This document shows, piece after piece, positions 17,376-26,695 of a DNA stretch of 64,000 nucleotides. The first letter of the stretch is position 1, and the number at the start of each line of letters is the position of its first letter. This DNA is from a bacterium (lineage in GTDB: Bacteria; Bdellovibrionota; Bdellovibrionia; Bdellovibrionales; Bdellovibrionaceae). The notes beneath the pieces are model-generated. The model did not search any database. It saw only the letters and a program-made list of their open reading frames with translations, and was not told where the DNA came from. The stretch lies in NCBI GenBank assembly GCA_019752925.1, contig JAIELP010000005.1:62001-126000 (forward strand), read 5' to 3'. A program made the position numbers and the translations under genes.

Positions 17376-18296
17376 ATGAAATTACGCGCTGGTGTTGTTG
17401 GGGTTGGTTATTTAGGAACTTTTCATGCGCAAAAAATTAAAGCGCATGCTGAAGCTGAGCTAGTTGGAGTTTGCGATTACTCATTTGCGCAGGCCGAAAA
17501 AGTGGCTCATGATCTCGGCACTCAGGCGTTTCATAAACCTGAAGATTTGATCGGCAAGGTGGATTATGTTCACATTGCCGCATCTACTCAGTCTCACTAT
17601 GACCTGGCTCATTTGTTTTTACACAATAAAATTCCTGTATTAGTTGAAAAACCTATTGCGGCAAGTGTTGAGCAAGCCGAAAAACTTTGTGATCTGGCTG
17701 AAAAAAATAAAACTCTCTTAACAGTAGGCCATATTGAAAGATTCAACCCGGCATTCGCCTATTTAAAAGAAAACATCACAGCTGTGAGCTATTTAGAAAT
17801 AAATCGTTTGGCTCCTTTCAGAACCCGAGGCAGCGATGTGAGTGTACTTCATGATTTAACTATTCATGATATTGATCTGGTTCATTGGTTATTTGATAGC
17901 GCTATTGAGAGCTATGAAGTTGCCGGTAAAAAAATCATCAAAAATACATTTGATGATGTCTCTATTCGTTTAAAACTTAAAAATGGAACTCAGGTTACAA
18001 TTAATAACTCCCGCGTAAGTCCGCAGATCGTAAGAAACTATAGAGCGGTTGCTCCTCATCAGGTGATTGCAACTAATACGGCAACACTTGAAGCAGAAAT
18101 TCTAAAGCCTATAAATGCCGAGCCTTACCATACCGTTGAAAAAGTTCAAATCAATAAGGTCGATTCGCTCGCTTTGGAAGCCGATCACTTTATTCAGTGT
18201 ATTTTAGGTAAAAAACAACTGGCAATAACAGGCCAAGAGGCCATGTTAGCGCTGAAAAATGTTGAGAAATTTGTTTCTCATCTTGAGGGAAAATAG
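17376..18296 (+). CDS. gnnA: Gfo/Idh/MocA oxidoreductase, GnnA-like
   Basis: A 306-residue NAD(P)-dependent sugar oxidoreductase. The N-terminal Rossmann fold begins with AGVVGVGYLGTFHAQKI, followed by the EKP motif (VLVEKPIAAS) and the alpha/beta substrate domain (HIERFNPA, HDLTIHDIDLVHWL). In Acidithiobacillus and Leptospira, GnnA oxidises the 3-OH of UDP-GlcNAc and GnnB aminates it, giving the diamino precursor for LpxA. The gene between lpxA and lpxB is the classic gnnA position. No GnnB aminotransferase gene is visible in this window. The name is by context; other Gfo/Idh/MocA roles are not excluded. Confidence 0.78.
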   Translation: MKLRAGVVGVGYLGTFHAQKIKAHAEAELVGVCDYSFAQAEKVAHDLGTQAFHKPEDLIGKVDYVHIAASTQSHYDLAHLFLHNKIPVLVEKPIAASVEQAEKLCDLAEKNKTLLTVGHIERFNPAFAYLKENITAVSYLEINRLAPFRTRGSDVSVLHDLTIHDIDLVHWLFDSAIESYEVAGKKIIKNTFDDVSIRLKLKNGTQVTINNSRVSPQIVRNYRAVAPHQVIATNTATLEAEILKPINAEPYHTVEKVQINKVDSLALEADHFIQCILGKKQLAITGQEAMLALKNVEKFVSHLEGK

Positions 18297-19439
18297 TTGA
18301 AGCCGCAGATAATGATTATTGCAGCAGAAGCCTCAAGTGCCCACTATGCATTAAAGCTGATGGACCATTGGAAAACGCAAGGTAAGGATTATACTTACTT
18401 CGGTGTAGGTTCAGATGCGATGGAAGCAGTTGGTTTTGAACGTCTCGGTAAATCAGAAGAAATGGCAGTTGTAGGCGCAGCTGAAATTTTTGCGCAGTAC
18501 TCTCATCTTAAGGGTGTATTTAATAGTTTGGTGGCAGAAGCTACTAAGCGACGACCTAATGTTATTATCTTAATGGATTATCCCGAATTCAATCTGATGC
18601 TGGCAAAAAAAATGCACAAGATCGGATTAAAAAGTTTTTACTATATATCGCCACAGGTTTGGGCTTGGCGTAAGGGCCGTGTTGAAACTATTAAAAAGTA
18701 TTGTGAAAAAGCCTTTTTACTTTTTCCATTTGAAGCTGAATTTTACAAATCACGTCATGTTCCTTATGAATTTGTTGGACATCCTTTATTGGATGAATTC
18801 AGTGAAGAGCTGTTAGATCCTGTAAAAATTCAGTACAATAAAGAAAAATACGGAATTAAAAAAACTGAAAAGCTTCTGGCATTAATGCCGGGTTCTCGCC
18901 GTGGTGAGCTTAATCAGCATTTAGATATTCAGCTTGAAGTGGCCAGACGTTTACTTAAAAAATACGATCACTTACGCCTGGCTATCTTTGTGGCCCCTAC
19001 AATTAAAAAAGAAGAAATGCTCAGTCGTCTTGAGGATTTTAAATCGCCTTATATTCTATTACAAGATGATCCAAATAAAATGATTAGTTTAGCAGATTAT
19101 GTACTGGTGGCCTCAGGCACAGCGACCTTAATGGTTGGGCTGCTTCAAAAGCCTATGGTTATTATGTACAAACTTAAATGGCTCACTGGTGTATTCGGAG
19201 CTATTTTTATTAAAATCAAATATTTCGGTTTAGTTAATTTGATTTTAGATAAAGAAGCCGTACCGGAAAGAAAACAGGGCGAAGCTAACCCTGACGAGCT
19301 ATTTAAATTGATGGACCGTTACCTGAGTGATCCAACCTACACTCAGTCGGTTATTGAAGATTTAAAAAAAATACCTCAATACCTCGGTGAAAAAGGGGCT
19401 ACAAAACGGGTAGCAGAGAGCTTAGAAACTTATTTATGA
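18297..19439 (+). CDS. lpxB: Lipid-A-disaccharide synthase LpxB
   Basis: A 380-residue GT19 glycosyltransferase that joins UDP-diacylglucosamine and lipid X into the lipid A disaccharide at the inner membrane. Visible family stretches are IMIIAAEASSAHYALKLM (AxExSGD region in variant form), YISPQVWAWRKGRV, FVGHPLLDEF, LMPGSRRGELNQHL and LVASGTATLMVGLLQKPMV. The start is TTG, supported by GAGG seven bases upstream. It follows gnnA with no gap and overlaps lpxK by four bases. Confidence 0.95.
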   Translation: MKPQIMIIAAEASSAHYALKLMDHWKTQGKDYTYFGVGSDAMEAVGFERLGKSEEMAVVGAAEIFAQYSHLKGVFNSLVAEATKRRPNVIILMDYPEFNLMLAKKMHKIGLKSFYYISPQVWAWRKGRVETIKKYCEKAFLLFPFEAEFYKSRHVPYEFVGHPLLDEFSEELLDPVKIQYNKEKYGIKKTEKLLALMPGSRRGELNQHLDIQLEVARRLLKKYDHLRLAIFVAPTIKKEEMLSRLEDFKSPYILLQDDPNKMISLADYVLVASGTATLMVGLLQKPMVIMYKLKWLTGVFGAIFIKIKYFGLVNLILDKEAVPERKQGEANPDELFKLMDRYLSDPTYTQSVIEDLKKIPQYLGEKGATKRVAESLETYL

Positions 19440-20413
19440 TGAGTTTAAAGCCTATAGAAAAAATATATCATTTGCTGGTGGCTTCTAAAAACTACCTATA
19501 TGCTCAAAATTATTTTTCGATTAAAAAACTTCATGTACCGGTTGTTTCTGTAGGTAATTTATCTTTTGGTGGAGTCGGCAAAACCCCATGTATTATTTTT
19601 TTAGCAGGTGAGCTTTCTAAAAATAAAAAAATAAATATTATTACCAAAAGTTATAAAGCCAAGCTGAAATTTCCGGCAGCTGTAGATCTTGAAAACCCAT
19701 CGGCTGCCGCCATTTTTGGAGATGAAGCCTGTTTGATTCAAACTAAGCTGCCACAATGCCGTGTTTGGTCTGGTCCAGTCAAAGCCGATACAGCCCATGC
19801 GAGCTTGTTAGAAAGACCTGATATTTTGTTGTTAGACGACGGGTTCAGTCACCGTAAGCTTCACCGTAATTTTGATCTTGTACTTATCGATGCTACTCAA
19901 GGTTTTGATGATTATTTGCGTGAACCTATTTCCAGTTTGGTTCGTGCCAACGCAGTGTTGATCACAAAAGTCAATTTGGCTGATGAACAAAAAGTAATGA
20001 AAATAAAAGAAGCTGTGGCCACCTATGTACCTAAGTTAAAAAACAAAATATATTTAGCAAGAGCAAGAGCCGAGTTGGGATTTTCAAATCAACATCCTAT
20101 TTTTTTATTTTGCGGGCTGGCACAGCCCCAGAGTTTTGCTGAAGATTTGCAAAAGCAAGGCTACCGAATAGTTAAGTTTGAGTTTTACCCGGATCACCAC
20201 GCCTATTCGTCTTCAGATCAAAAAAAAATATTTGCATCCTACAAAAAAGAACTACAGTCGCAGCCGATGCTTAAGTTGGTTTGTACGCAAAAAGATTTTG
20301 TTAAATTGTCAGATGAAGATTTAAAAAACTTTATTAGCATTGCCGATTTGAGCTTTGAAATGCCAAACGACCAAAAGGAGGATCTGCTTGGAAACATCAG
20401 GAAATCTCTTTAG
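19436..20413 (+). CDS. lpxK: Tetraacyldisaccharide 4'-kinase LpxK
   Basis: A 325-residue membrane-associated P-loop kinase that phosphorylates the 4'-position of the lipid A disaccharide. The Walker A region is VGNLSFGGVGKTPCIIFLA, and the later DDGFSHRKLHRNFDLVLID stretch, including the catalytic Asp/His region, is family-specific. The N-terminal membrane anchor is short. Its presence suggests that at least a 4'-phosphate intermediate is made, which is of interest because B. bacteriovorus lipid A is reported to carry mannose instead of phosphate. It overlaps the next acyltransferase gene. Confidence 0.93.
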   Translation: MMSLKPIEKIYHLLVASKNYLYAQNYFSIKKLHVPVVSVGNLSFGGVGKTPCIIFLAGELSKNKKINIITKSYKAKLKFPAAVDLENPSAAAIFGDEACLIQTKLPQCRVWSGPVKADTAHASLLERPDILLLDDGFSHRKLHRNFDLVLIDATQGFDDYLREPISSLVRANAVLITKVNLADEQKVMKIKEAVATYVPKLKNKIYLARARAELGFSNQHPIFLFCGLAQPQSFAEDLQKQGYRIVKFEFYPDHHAYSSSDQKKIFASYKKELQSQPMLKLVCTQKDFVKLSDEDLKNFISIADLSFEMPNDQKEDLLGNIRKSL

Positions 20414-21263
20414 TCGTGTCATGGCTTTTTTATGGAACTTTTTTCCGTGGAGAATGAACTATTACTTTGCCAAAATACTGGCCTTCGTATGGATTGATAT
20501 ATTTCGTATTCGCCGGGAAGTGATTTATTCCAATATCGAAAGAGTCTTCCCTGGAATGAGCGATGAAAAAAAAAGACTGATTGCAAAAAAGTCCATGATT
20601 GCTTTATGTCGCAGTTTTTATGATGTTATGCGTATTCCTTATTTGACCGATGCTTGGATAAGTCAAAATGTAATTTTTGAAAATCCTGAAATATTTAAAA
20701 AAATCAAAGAGCAAAATGAAGGGATATTTTTTCTTTCATTACATCTTGGAAGCGGAGATTTAGCTGCGGCAGTTGTGAGCCGTACTTATAAGCCGATTAC
20801 AATTATAAGTAAACGTTTTGTGAATCGTTTTTTGGATGCTTTTTGGTTTGGGTTGCGAGAAAGATCACAGACACTTTTTATCAATGCGCACGCTAAAAAT
20901 AATGCATTTGAAATTTTAGCTGCCTTGAAGAAAAAAAGAGGTGTGGCATTTGTTCTTGATCAGTTTATGGGTAAACCCTATGGCGTCGAAACACAGTTTT
21001 TTGGAGTACCAACAGGCACAGCCTATGGTCTAGCTCTATTCAGCAAAAAAACCGAGCGCCCTGTATATCCACTTTATACATACTGGGACGATAGCTATAA
21101 GCTTCATGTTGTGGTAGACGAAGCAATTGATTTGAGTCGCGAACTAAGTGAAACTAACGAAGTGATTACGAACAAATTCAATGCGGTGCTTGAAAAAATA
21201 ATTTTAAAGCATCCAGAGCATTGGATGTGGGTTCATAAACGTTGGAAGACATTTAATGATTAA
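20388..21263 (+). CDS. lpxL: Lipid A late acyltransferase, LpxL/HtrB family
   Basis: A 291-residue inner-membrane-associated acyltransferase adding a secondary acyl chain to lipid A. I choose the TTG at 20388 because AGGAGG lies six bases upstream inside the lpxK end; the track's start at 20355 has no such support. The HX4D catalytic motif is in LSLHLGSGDLA; other family features are VFPGMSDEKKRLIAKKSM and FVLDQFMGKPYGVETQFFG. The last residues (HPEHWMWVHKRWK) are the usual LpxL/LpxM end. Whether it acts like LpxL or LpxM cannot be told. Confidence 0.88.
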   Translation: METSGNLFSRVMAFLWNFFPWRMNYYFAKILAFVWIDIFRIRREVIYSNIERVFPGMSDEKKRLIAKKSMIALCRSFYDVMRIPYLTDAWISQNVIFENPEIFKKIKEQNEGIFFLSLHLGSGDLAAAVVSRTYKPITIISKRFVNRFLDAFWFGLRERSQTLFINAHAKNNAFEILAALKKKRGVAFVLDQFMGKPYGVETQFFGVPTGTAYGLALFSKKTERPVYPLYTYWDDSYKLHVVVDEAIDLSRELSETNEVITNKFNAVLEKIILKHPEHWMWVHKRWKTFND

Positions 21264-22305
21264 AAATATTTTCTTTATTACTTTATGCAGCTTATTTATT
21301 TTGTCGTGCTCAAGCTTATTGAAGTATGACAAATCTCAAAGCGAATTTAAACACGAAGAATTTGATAAAAAAGTAAAAATTGTTGAGCCTGAAGAAGAAC
21401 CTGCTGAGCAAAAAAATACGGTTGAAACTGCTCCGCAAATGCCGGTGGTGGTTCCAGAAAAAATTCCTACTAAAACACCGATAGTTTTAGCTAAACCCAA
21501 AGCTTCTAAAAAAGTACCTAAAATTGCAGTCGCAGCTAAACCACTCAAGCGTCAGCCGGATATCGAAGACTCGGAAGGTTTTGAAAACCAGCGCCGCCCA
21601 CTTATTGACCCGTTCAAAGTAGGCGAGAAGGTTACACATGAAGTGAGTTACCTAGGAGCCACTGCAGGGGAATTAGTTTTGTGGGTTAAGCCTTATGCGA
21701 TGGTTAACGGACGTAAAAACTATAATTTCTTTATTGATGTAAAATCGACTTCGTTTTTTTCGAGAGTTTATGCTGTAGATGATCAGATTCAAACCTATGT
21801 TGATTTTGAAAATTTGGTTCCTGGCGTATTTAAACTGAATATCCGTGATTCTGGTCAGGTAAAAGAAGCCAAGTCTTACTTTGATTTTAACTCCCTTAAA
21901 GCTGATTACTGGGAGCATAAATATACTGAAAAAGACGGTCATCAAGAAAAAAAAATAAACTGGAGCATACTTCCATACTCACAAAATCCGTTCAGTGCTA
22001 TTTTTTATATGCGCGTGTTTAAATGGGTTGTAGGTAAAGAATATTCGTTCCGCGTTGCTGACGATGAAAAGAATGTTATATTTAAGGCTAAAGCTCTTGA
22101 AAAAACCAAGCTCAATACCGATGCTGGAGTCTTCAATGCCATTAAACTCAAAGCTGAAGTTGTTTCACGCGGGAATCTAGCGAAAGCTTCAGATTTTTAT
22201 ATGTGGCTTTCAGATGATGATCATAAATATGTTTTACGTATTGAAGTTAAGTTACCAGTAGGTTCGTTAGTTTCTGAAGTAACTGAAATTAAAGAGGGTA
22301 AGTAA
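21256..22305 (+). CDS. DUF3108-domain lipoprotein
   Basis: A 349-residue lipoprotein (lipobox LFILSCSS, Cys18) overlapping the acyltransferase gene by eight bases. Residues about 30-110 are a Pro/Lys/Glu-rich, probably unfolded linker (for example VVVPEKIPTKTPIVLAKPKA), long enough to span part of the periplasm. From about residue 118 (DPFKVGEKVTHEVSYLGATA) to the end it matches the DUF3108 beta-rich domain. The biochemical role of DUF3108 is not established. Its place in the lpx operon suggests an envelope or LPS-related role, but this is only context. Confidence 0.8.
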   Translation: MIKNIFFITLCSLFILSCSSLLKYDKSQSEFKHEEFDKKVKIVEPEEEPAEQKNTVETAPQMPVVVPEKIPTKTPIVLAKPKASKKVPKIAVAAKPLKRQPDIEDSEGFENQRRPLIDPFKVGEKVTHEVSYLGATAGELVLWVKPYAMVNGRKNYNFFIDVKSTSFFSRVYAVDDQIQTYVDFENLVPGVFKLNIRDSGQVKEAKSYFDFNSLKADYWEHKYTEKDGHQEKKINWSILPYSQNPFSAIFYMRVFKWVVGKEYSFRVADDEKNVIFKAKALEKTKLNTDAGVFNAIKLKAEVVSRGNLAKASDFYMWLSDDDHKYVLRIEVKLPVGSLVSEVTEIKEGK

Positions 22306-22307
22306 AA

Positions 22308-23351
22308 TTGAGTTTAAAACACAATCTTGTGATTCAAACTGCTTTCTTGGGTGATTTAATTTTATCTATTCCTACTTTAAAGCGAATCCGTGAAATTTAT
22401 CCTGAAGATAAGCTTATTGTCGTATGCAAAAATGGTCTTGGCGATTTTTTACTTAAGCAAAAAATTGTTGATCAGGTTATAGAGGTTGAAAAATCCAGTT
22501 CACAAAGCTATTCATCGGCTGCAAACCAGCTTAACCAGTTAAAAATACGTAATATATACTGTTTACATCGTTCGGTGAGAAGTCAGCTTTTTTCTGCTAA
22601 AATTTCGGCTCAGAAGAAAATAGGTTTTTCTTCATTGCTAGGCTTTTGGGTTTTTGATGATGTAATTGATTTTGTTCCAGAAAACCCCGAAGTCATCCGC
22701 CAGTTTAAAATACTTGAAAGCACGGATGAAAAAACATATCTCGAATTTAAAGATGCCGACTTCCATTTTTTGAATACACCTGATCACAACGGACATTTGC
22801 CAGCTGTTCCTGAGTATTTTTCTTTTCATCATTCTGTAAATAAACACATTTCAGCGCACAAGCGTATTGCTATTTTTCCGGGAAGCGTTTGGGCCACAAA
22901 AAGGTGGACTCAGGTAGGCTTTACACAGCTTGCAGAAATGTTTTTAAAGCAAAACTACCAAGTTGATTTACTCGGTGGGCCTGCTGAAGGCGATTTGTGC
23001 CGTGATATTGCGTCTCAAGCAGTTGGAGCACGTGTATTAGCTGGAACCCTGAGTATTGCCGAATCTATAGAAAAACTTTCGGAATATGATTTGGTCATTT
23101 CGAATGACAGTGCATCCACCCACATGGCCGCTTATAACAACATTCCTGTGGTGAGTATTTTTGGACCTACTACAGTGGCCATGGGATTCAGGCCTTGGAG
23201 CAATAATTCGTATATAGTTGAAGAAAAAGATCTGGAGTGCCGTCCTTGTGGTAAGCATGGACATAATATATGTCCACTCGGTCACCATAATTGTATGAAA
23301 CAAATTTCATCTTCGCAGGTTTATCAAACAGCTGCGAAGATTCTAGGTTAA
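22308..23351 (+). CDS. Glycosyltransferase family 9 (heptosyltransferase-type)
   Basis: A 347-residue GT-B enzyme of the ADP-heptose:LPS heptosyltransferase family. The N-terminal half shows VIQTAFLGDLILSIPTLKRI; the C-terminal half shows IFPGSVWATKRW, LVISNDSASTHMAAYNNIPV and SIFGPTTVAMGFRPW, the nucleotide-sugar site. It would add heptose to the LPS inner core, in line with the upstream lipid A genes. The start is TTG. The C-terminal CRPCGKHGHNICPLGHHNC stretch is Cys/His-rich, as in many GT9 proteins. It ends one base from the convergent regulator gene. Confidence 0.9.
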   Translation: MSLKHNLVIQTAFLGDLILSIPTLKRIREIYPEDKLIVVCKNGLGDFLLKQKIVDQVIEVEKSSSQSYSSAANQLNQLKIRNIYCLHRSVRSQLFSAKISAQKKIGFSSLLGFWVFDDVIDFVPENPEVIRQFKILESTDEKTYLEFKDADFHFLNTPDHNGHLPAVPEYFSFHHSVNKHISAHKRIAIFPGSVWATKRWTQVGFTQLAEMFLKQNYQVDLLGGPAEGDLCRDIASQAVGARVLAGTLSIAESIEKLSEYDLVISNDSASTHMAAYNNIPVVSIFGPTTVAMGFRPWSNNSYIVEEKDLECRPCGKHGHNICPLGHHNCMKQISSSQVYQTAAKILG

Positions 23352-23352
23352 T

Positions 23353-24774
23353 CTAGCTAAAGTCTTTTACGTTAATAGAGTATTTTCTAATTTTTCTGAG
23401 TAAAGTATTTTTTGGTATATTAGCCTGGGCAACAGTCTGATTAATTTTACCTTTGTTGGCTTTAAGAGCGCTTATAATAAATTCTTTTTCAGCTTGCTCC
23501 TTGAATAATTCAAAATTCAGAGGTTCCGAAGACGTAGCTGCAGTTGCAGGTTTTGTGCTCGCACTCGGCGCCACTGTATTAATCGTAGAGTCGACTTTAA
23601 TCTGATCCGGCAAACTGGTTTTTGTCATAACAGATGAAGACTCCACGATGAAAGCGCGTTCAACTATATTTTCAAGCTCACGGATATTTCCAGGCCAACG
23701 GTATTTTTTCATCAGCTCTAGGCATTCAGGATCGATGGAATTAATCTGCTTACCGTGTTCTTTAGAAAACTTCTGTAAAAAGCTGGTAGCTAAAACCGGA
23801 ATGTCATCAGGTCTTTCACGTAAAGGCGGAAGAAAAATCGGCATAACATTTAAACGGTAAAATAAATCTTCACGGAACTCCAAGGTTTCCATCATTTTTT
23901 CTAAATTACGATTAGTGGCTGCAATAATGCGGGCGTTAGTTTTAACTTCGCGGTTGCTGCCAACAGGAGTAAATTTTTTCTCTTGCAGAGCTCTTAAAAT
24001 TTTAACCTGCATCTCAGGTTTTAATTCGCCAATTTCATCTAAAAATAAAGTGCCGTTATTGGCTAACTGGAATTTACCGATTTTTCTTTCTACAGCTCCG
24101 GTAAAGGCACCTTTTTCGTGACCGAAAAATTCAGATTCCATTAAATTTTCAGGAATCGCGCCACAGTTGATTGCAACAAAAGCGCCACTTTTGCGAGGGG
24201 AGTTGAAGTGAATGGCACGGGCAACTAACTCTTTGCCGGTACCGTTTTCACCTCTAATTAGAACAGTGGTTTCAACTTTACAAAGTTTGTAAATTAAATT
24301 GAAAACCTCTTTCATTTTTGTATTGTTGCCAACAATTTCACTCTCGATATCATCGTCAAAAATAGGATTAGAGGCGGTTAAGTTAGAGATCATTTCATGA
24401 GCTTCTAAACTTTTTCTTACGATGTCGGTTAATTTCTCAGGGCTTACCGGTTTTTCTACATAGTCGTAGGCGCCGTCCTTAATAGCGAGAACTGCATCAT
24501 TCAAATTAGAATGCGCTGTCATAATAACTACGAATGTGCGTGGATCATGTTCTTTGATTTCTTTTAATGCATCAAGGCCGTTCATTTCCGGCATACGCAC
24601 ATCCATCAGAATTAAATCAAAAGGATGTTGCTTTACTTTATCAAGAGCTTCTTGGCCATTGCTGGCTTCTTCGATATCAAAATCAATTTGCAGATTAGTA
24701 TTTTTAAGAATAGAAACTACCGATTTTCTCAGTTCTGCTTCGTCATCCACAATAAGTGTTTTTAATTTCACCAT
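23353..24774 (-). CDS. NtrC-family sigma-54-dependent response regulator
   Basis: A 473-residue regulator with three parts: receiver domain (residues 1-120, phospho-acceptor in FDLILMDVRMPEMNG), AAA+ sigma-54 activator domain (Walker A GENGTGKELVARAI, loop GAFTGA intact, Walker B NGTLFLDEIGEL) and a Fis-type helix-turn-helix at the end (INQTVAQANIPKNTLLRKI). It would activate sigma-54 promoters on phosphorylation by the kinase encoded just upstream (18-base gap). A Pro/Ala/Thr-rich linker precedes the DNA-binding part. The targets are unknown. Confidence 0.95.
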   Translation of the reverse strand: MVKLKTLIVDDEAELRKSVVSILKNTNLQIDFDIEEASNGQEALDKVKQHPFDLILMDVRMPEMNGLDALKEIKEHDPRTFVVIMTAHSNLNDAVLAIKDGAYDYVEKPVSPEKLTDIVRKSLEAHEMISNLTASNPIFDDDIESEIVGNNTKMKEVFNLIYKLCKVETTVLIRGENGTGKELVARAIHFNSPRKSGAFVAINCGAIPENLMESEFFGHEKGAFTGAVERKIGKFQLANNGTLFLDEIGELKPEMQVKILRALQEKKFTPVGSNREVKTNARIIAATNRNLEKMMETLEFREDLFYRLNVMPIFLPPLRERPDDIPVLATSFLQKFSKEHGKQINSIDPECLELMKKYRWPGNIRELENIVERAFIVESSSVMTKTSLPDQIKVDSTINTVAPSASTKPATAATSSEPLNFELFKEQAEKEFIISALKANKGKINQTVAQANIPKNTLLRKIRKYSINVKDFS

Positions 24775-24792
24775 GTTTTACCTCTGTACGTT

Positions 24793-26643
24793 TTAAGTAC
24801 TATTTGTATCAGTTGTTTCAATAGGCAGCTTTACCAAAAATGCAGTGCCTTTTTTCAGCTCTGATTTCATTGAAATCTGTCCACCGTGAAGCTCAATAAA
24901 GTATTTCACCAAATATAAACCAAGTCCAGTGCCCTTGGTTTTGTAATCCTGTGATTTTCCTCTAACAAATTTTTTCCAAACCAATTCCTGATCTTCAGGT
25001 GCTATGCCTTCACCGCTGTCTTCTATTTCAACGCAGACATCAGTATCAGTTTCAAAAGACCGTATTGTGACGCGTCCTGATTCAGGAGTGTACTTGATAG
25101 CATTTTCAATAATATTTAAAAAAACTTCTGTCATGAGCGTAACGTCTATTTCGATCAGAAACATAGGTTCCAGATTAAGATAGAGCTCTATTTTTTTAGA
25201 GCGGGCTAGCGGGCTTAAGCGTTCAACTACATTTTCAATTATGCCGTTAATGTCTGCTGTTTCTTTTAAAATTTTAAAATCACGCGATTCAACACGCAAT
25301 ACTTTTAAAATAGACTGGATGTAACGGTTCAGTTCTTCGGAGTAGTCTTTAAGGCTGGATAAATCCGACTGTAGTTCCGGAGTCAACGGGCCTTGAGCAA
25401 GCACTCGATCCAGTACTGCTTGAATTTTAGCAATTGGAGTTTTCAGGTCGTGACTGATAAGGCTAACGAAATTATTTTTAAGCTGTTCTAGTTCGGCTAA
25501 ATAATTTTGCTGCTGTTGCAGGCGGGCATGAGCTTGTTCTATTTTTAAAGCCTGGTGGCCGATGAAGAGTACCCATACAAAAATAAATAGACTCATAGGG
25601 CTTACAATTGGTATCCAGATGTAGAAGCCATCAAATATCCATGCTGAAAAGGCGGCGCTCAGTGTTGCAAGCCAAACTAAAAAGAACAATGCGATGGCTT
25701 GTGGGTAGCTTGTGATAATTAAAATCGCAAAACACGTAAGGATTAGTAAAAAACCGGCATAAACTCCGCTTGAAAGTTTTTTAATAAAGCTGTGTGATAC
25801 AATATTTTCAGTAACTGTGGCCCAGAATTCATGGCGTGATAAAACCCCGATTGGTGTTTGTACCTGTGAGTTAATAGATTTCTCAGCACCTATAATGACA
25901 ATTTTATTTTTAAAAAAATCTTTAGGTAAATCGTTGCTTAAGACGTCTGAAAGAGAAACTTCCTGAAAAAGATGATGCCCCTTGTAATTAATTATCGGCA
26001 GACTTGAGGTCGTATGCTTGGTCAATACGGGCAGCATGCGTTCAGCAATGTTAGGAATAATGGAGTCGGGTGAAACGATTAAGCGTCTAACAACTCCGTC
26101 ATCGTCTTTCACTGTGTCGATATGTGCAATATTGGAACGGTCGGCTTTGGTAGCGATAGGAAGTGATAATTTTTCCGGTTCGTTGGAGTTGGCAGCCCAA
26201 ATAACTCTTGGGTCTTTGAAGGCTATAATTTCCTGAGTGGTTAAGCGAAGCTGGCCAACGTTGTCGCCGAAATAAAGAGTAATTCCCACTTTGGCGGGAT
26301 TGTCGGCCAGAACTTTTGTTAGAAGATCTTTCCAGAGGTCTCGGTCCCAGTAAAAGCTGTCGCTTAAATCCGATAGCTCGTTGGTGTTAATCAAACTGCT
26401 GGTTTTCAGATCATACATCTTAGAAAACTCAGTGTTTTTCAGGGTAATCAGTATAATGTTTTGAGATACTTTTTGGTCACCACGTAGTTGATAGCGGATG
26501 TCGTAGTTACCGTTTTCGTCGAACATTAGGAAAAAAAGCGAAAAAACCCAACAAAGGAGGGCTCTGAGCAAAAAGCCGCGTCTTTGATACAGCCAGCGCA
26601 TCCAAATAGAGATTCGAGATAAAGATTTTTTCACGCAACGCAA
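24793..26643 (-). CDS. CHASE2-domain sensor histidine kinase
   Basis: A 616-residue membrane kinase. After an N-terminal helix (LLRALLCWVFSLFFLMF) comes a periplasmic CHASE2 domain (YDIRYQLRGDQKVSQNIILI to about residue 280; KNKIVIIGAEKSINSQVQTP is typical). Three adjacent helices follow (residues about 290-365), then a coiled linker, HisKA (LISHDLKTPIAKIQ, phospho-His) and HATPase (IIENAIKYTPESG, GTGLGLYLVKYFIELHGG). CHASE2 senses an unidentified extracytoplasmic signal. It is the cognate partner of the NtrC-type regulator that follows. The start is TTG (or GTG at 26634). Confidence 0.92.
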   Translation of the reverse strand: MRCVKKSLSRISIWMRWLYQRRGFLLRALLCWVFSLFFLMFDENGNYDIRYQLRGDQKVSQNIILITLKNTEFSKMYDLKTSSLINTNELSDLSDSFYWDRDLWKDLLTKVLADNPAKVGITLYFGDNVGQLRLTTQEIIAFKDPRVIWAANSNEPEKLSLPIATKADRSNIAHIDTVKDDDGVVRRLIVSPDSIIPNIAERMLPVLTKHTTSSLPIINYKGHHLFQEVSLSDVLSNDLPKDFFKNKIVIIGAEKSINSQVQTPIGVLSRHEFWATVTENIVSHSFIKKLSSGVYAGFLLILTCFAILIITSYPQAIALFFLVWLATLSAAFSAWIFDGFYIWIPIVSPMSLFIFVWVLFIGHQALKIEQAHARLQQQQNYLAELEQLKNNFVSLISHDLKTPIAKIQAVLDRVLAQGPLTPELQSDLSSLKDYSEELNRYIQSILKVLRVESRDFKILKETADINGIIENVVERLSPLARSKKIELYLNLEPMFLIEIDVTLMTEVFLNIIENAIKYTPESGRVTIRSFETDTDVCVEIEDSGEGIAPEDQELVWKKFVRGKSQDYKTKGTGLGLYLVKYFIELHGGQISMKSELKKGTAFLVKLPIETTDTNST

Positions 26644-26695
26644 AAATAGCGAATTTCTGTCGTTATTTCAACTGGTTAATAGGTAAAATAGGGGC

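Noticed and set aside
20107-20150. TGGCAC within lpxK as a sigma-54 promoter
   Set aside because: The second half-site at the right spacing is missing and it lies in coding sequence.
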